Source of the DNA: a bacterium
GTDB taxonomy: Bacteria > Auribacterota > Auribacteria > Auribacterales > Auribacteraceae
NCBI GenBank assembly: GCA_018435605.1
Contig: JAHDNF010000001.1
Coordinates: forward strand, 124,001-188,000
Length of the DNA: 64,000 bases
Direction of reading: 5' to 3'
Below are positions 62,373-64,000 of the stretch, one piece after another; the first letter of the stretch is position 1, and each line of letters starts with the position of its first letter. The position numbers and the translations under genes were made by a program. The notes under the pieces were generated by a model. The model did no database searches. It had not been told where the DNA came from and was given only the letters and a program-made list of their open reading frames with translations.

Positions 62373-63047
62373 ATGAATATTCTTGGTATCGAAACGACTT
62401 CATCTAAAGGTACGGTCGCGTTATATTCAGGCGACAAATTCGTTGCGGAACTGGAGCTGGAGCATCCATTGCGGCATTCACGATACGTTATCGCGGCGGT
62501 AGACCGTCTTCTTGTCGATGCGTGTATGGATATAACAGATATAAGTCGTATTGCCGTAGGTATTGGCCCCGGATCGTTTACAGGTATTCGGGTTGGAATT
62601 GCCATTGCAAAAGGGCTTAATTGCGATTTTGCGATGAAGGTTGTCGGCATACCTTCGTTGAAAAATATCGCTGTCCAACTATCCGGTGAAACAAACATAT
62701 CCGCCTATATTTCTGCACAGCGTGATGAATTTTTCGTGCAGAAGTTTTTAGTTTGTCCGGATACAGGGCTAGTTCCTGACGGCGATTGTATGATACTGAC
62801 AATCGATATGATGAATACGATATTATCCGAATCTACCATATTGGTTGGTCCGGATTATGCTTCCATTAAGCCGTATAGTGATAAACTGTTATGCAGGTTA
62901 TATGACCATCCGGTTTATCCGAGAGGGCAATATGCCGCTATACTCGCTTACCAAGAGAATTATGCATTATCTGACGATGATATTGTTCCGTTATATGTGC
63001 GTCGCAGTGAAGCCGAGAAAAAAGGCGCTAAGGTGTACAAATTTTAG
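62373..63047 (+). CDS. tsaB: tRNA threonylcarbamoyladenosine protein TsaB
   Basis: 224 residues. TsaB partners TsaD and TsaE in making t6A37 on ANN-decoding tRNAs. Family marks: MNILGIETTSSKGTVALYSG at the N-terminus, HSRYVIAAVDRLL, and the ISRIAVGIGPGSFTGIRVGIAIAKGL signature (residues 59-84), with the C-terminal DIVPLYVR close to the usual ending. Identification is secure. It is followed after 16 bp by alr, a common pairing is not implied; both are housekeeping genes. Confidence 0.95.
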   Translation: MNILGIETTSSKGTVALYSGDKFVAELELEHPLRHSRYVIAAVDRLLVDACMDITDISRIAVGIGPGSFTGIRVGIAIAKGLNCDFAMKVVGIPSLKNIAVQLSGETNISAYISAQRDEFFVQKFLVCPDTGLVPDGDCMILTIDMMNTILSESTILVGPDYASIKPYSDKLLCRLYDHPVYPRGQYAAILAYQENYALSDDDIVPLYVRRSEAEKKGAKVYKF

Positions 63048-63063
63048 TCAAAGGTAGGAAACG

Positions 63064-64000
63064 ATGAGCATTTTAACTTCGCGTGATACACGATATACAA
63101 GCTGGCTTGAAATCGATTTACATACTCTGGCACGGAATTATCGTATTCTGAAGGCCAGATTGGGGCAGTCTGTTTCTATTGTATCTATAGTAAAAGCTAA
63201 CGCTTATGGACATGGTGTGAAAAATGTTGTCTCTGTTGCCCTTGAAGAAGGAGTTTCTATGTTCGGGGTAGCGACCCTTCAGGAAGCTATTGAACTGCGC
63301 GAGGCGTTCGCCGATATCACTATTATAGTATTAGACGTGAATTTTACTCAGGATGCGTCTTGCATCCTTGAATATAACCTTCAACCGATTGTCTATACTC
63401 ATGAAATGCTTGCCGCACTAAACGAAGCTGGAAAGCAATGGGGGCGTAAGGTACCTGTCCACTTGAAGATCGATACCGGCATGGGGCGTGTCGGCGTGTG
63501 GCATGAAGACGCGATACAGTTTATATCTCAGGCATTTTCTTATGAGTATATATCTATTGTCGGTATTTGCTCGCACTTTGCCGTAGCGGAGAGCGATTTT
63601 TCCTATTCTCTCGCTCAATGGGAAGCATTTGCGTTTATTGTCGATTATTTTAAAAATAAAGGTATTGTGTTTCCTTATTATCATCTGGCCAATTCGGCGG
63701 GAACCTTTGTTTCCGGATTGCCGGTATACAATCTAGTTAGGCTTGGAATTATCACATACGGCATTATGCCGCGCAGGCACAATGTAAATGAATTGGGACT
63801 TGAGCCGATTTTATCGTGGCGGACAAGAGTTATTTATTGCAAAGATGTACCCAAGGGAAGATCAATCGGATACGGCTGTACATATATTGCCCCTCACAGA
63901 ACATATATTGCAACTGTTCCCATAGGTTATGCCGACGGGTATTTACGCAGTTTATCCAACAAAGGTGTAGTGCTTATCAATGGCAAACGATGCAATGTTG
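63064..64000 (+). CDS. alr: Alanine racemase (3' truncated by the window)
   Basis: PLP enzyme that converts L- to D-alanine for peptidoglycan. The frame runs from ATG 63064 (AGGAAACG ribosome site) to the window end with no stop: about 312 of the usual 360-380 codons. The N-terminus has the PLP-lysine motif VKANAYGHG (Lys44), followed by LKIDTGMGRVG, HLANSAGT and VRLGIITYG. Near the end GYGCTY matches the family's catalytic-Tyr region, and PIGYADGY is present. The presence of alr confirms a peptidoglycan wall. No anomaly apart from truncation. Confidence 0.95.
   Translation, partial: MSILTSRDTRYTSWLEIDLHTLARNYRILKARLGQSVSIVSIVKANAYGHGVKNVVSVALEEGVSMFGVATLQEAIELREAFADITIIVLDVNFTQDASCILEYNLQPIVYTHEMLAALNEAGKQWGRKVPVHLKIDTGMGRVGVWHEDAIQFISQAFSYEYISIVGICSHFAVAESDFSYSLAQWEAFAFIVDYFKNKGIVFPYYHLANSAGTFVSGLPVYNLVRLGIITYGIMPRRHNVNELGLEPILSWRTRVIYCKDVPKGRSIGYGCTYIAPHRTYIATVPIGYADGYLRSLSNKGVVLINGKRCNV

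Noticed and set aside
1-64000. CRISPR arrays, tRNA or rRNA genes, insertion sequences, prophage
   Set aside because: No regularly spaced repeats, cloverleaf-like sequences, transposase frames with terminal repeats or phage genes were visible on either strand.

Overview
The window is about 64 kb of a Gram-negative, flagellated bacterial chromosome. Evidence for two membranes is a TolC-type channel, an RND efflux pair, two apparent lipoproteins and a twin-arginine signal. Three pseudopilin-like proteins of the H-x9-DG type (common in the Planctomycetota/Verrucomicrobiota/Lentisphaerota/Omnitrophota sphere) and one intact 10,660-codon reading frame point best to Omnitrophota, a phylum known for giant genes. 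This is inference from gene content, not from a marker phylogeny.

Layout. (1) 1-6734: a flagellar/chemotaxis operon: flhA (5' end cut off by the window), flhF, flhG, a small membrane protein, fliA (sigma-28), a PilZ protein and two tandem CheX-type phosphatases. The second cheX has a sigma-28-like promoter in front, so the sigma factor encoded 1 kb upstream may drive it. (2) 7194-8114: a response regulator with an unusual output of two transposase-type helix-turn-helix units, ended by a strong hairpin terminator. (3) 8249-10923: a TolC-like outer-membrane protein, convergent with a MenA/UbiA prenyltransferase. (4) 11331-43313: one giant gene occupying half the window and closed by a clear intrinsic terminator. 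It has a signal peptide, a TraB/TIKI-like domain, an internal lipobox, glycosidase-like and barrel-like segments, coiled coils, several membrane clusters, two Pro-rich linkers and a degenerate HD-type domain. (5) 43468-47548: a TPR/transglutaminase-like lipoprotein and three pseudopilin-like proteins. (6) 47764-53792: Tat-exported aldo/keto reductase, DHH phosphoesterase, thioredoxin reductase, a GT-C glycosyltransferase and an initiating sugar-phosphate transferase. (7) 53894-64000: a predicted exported protein with a SAM methyltransferase fold, an RND adaptor and pump, a B12-type radical SAM enzyme, a GT2 glycosyltransferase, tsaB and the 5' part of alr.

How it fits together: the first block controls number/placement and late gene expression of flagella and adjusts CheY-P; PilZ links it to cyclic-di-GMP. 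The glycosyltransferases and sugar transferase make surface polysaccharide. The giant protein is most simply read as an envelope-spanning or surface protein: about 7,000 residues outside the cytoplasm, then membrane clusters, then a partly cytoplasmic tail. The neighbouring lipoprotein with a transglutaminase-like fold could be a partner. I saw no tRNA, rRNA, CRISPR array, insertion sequence or prophage.
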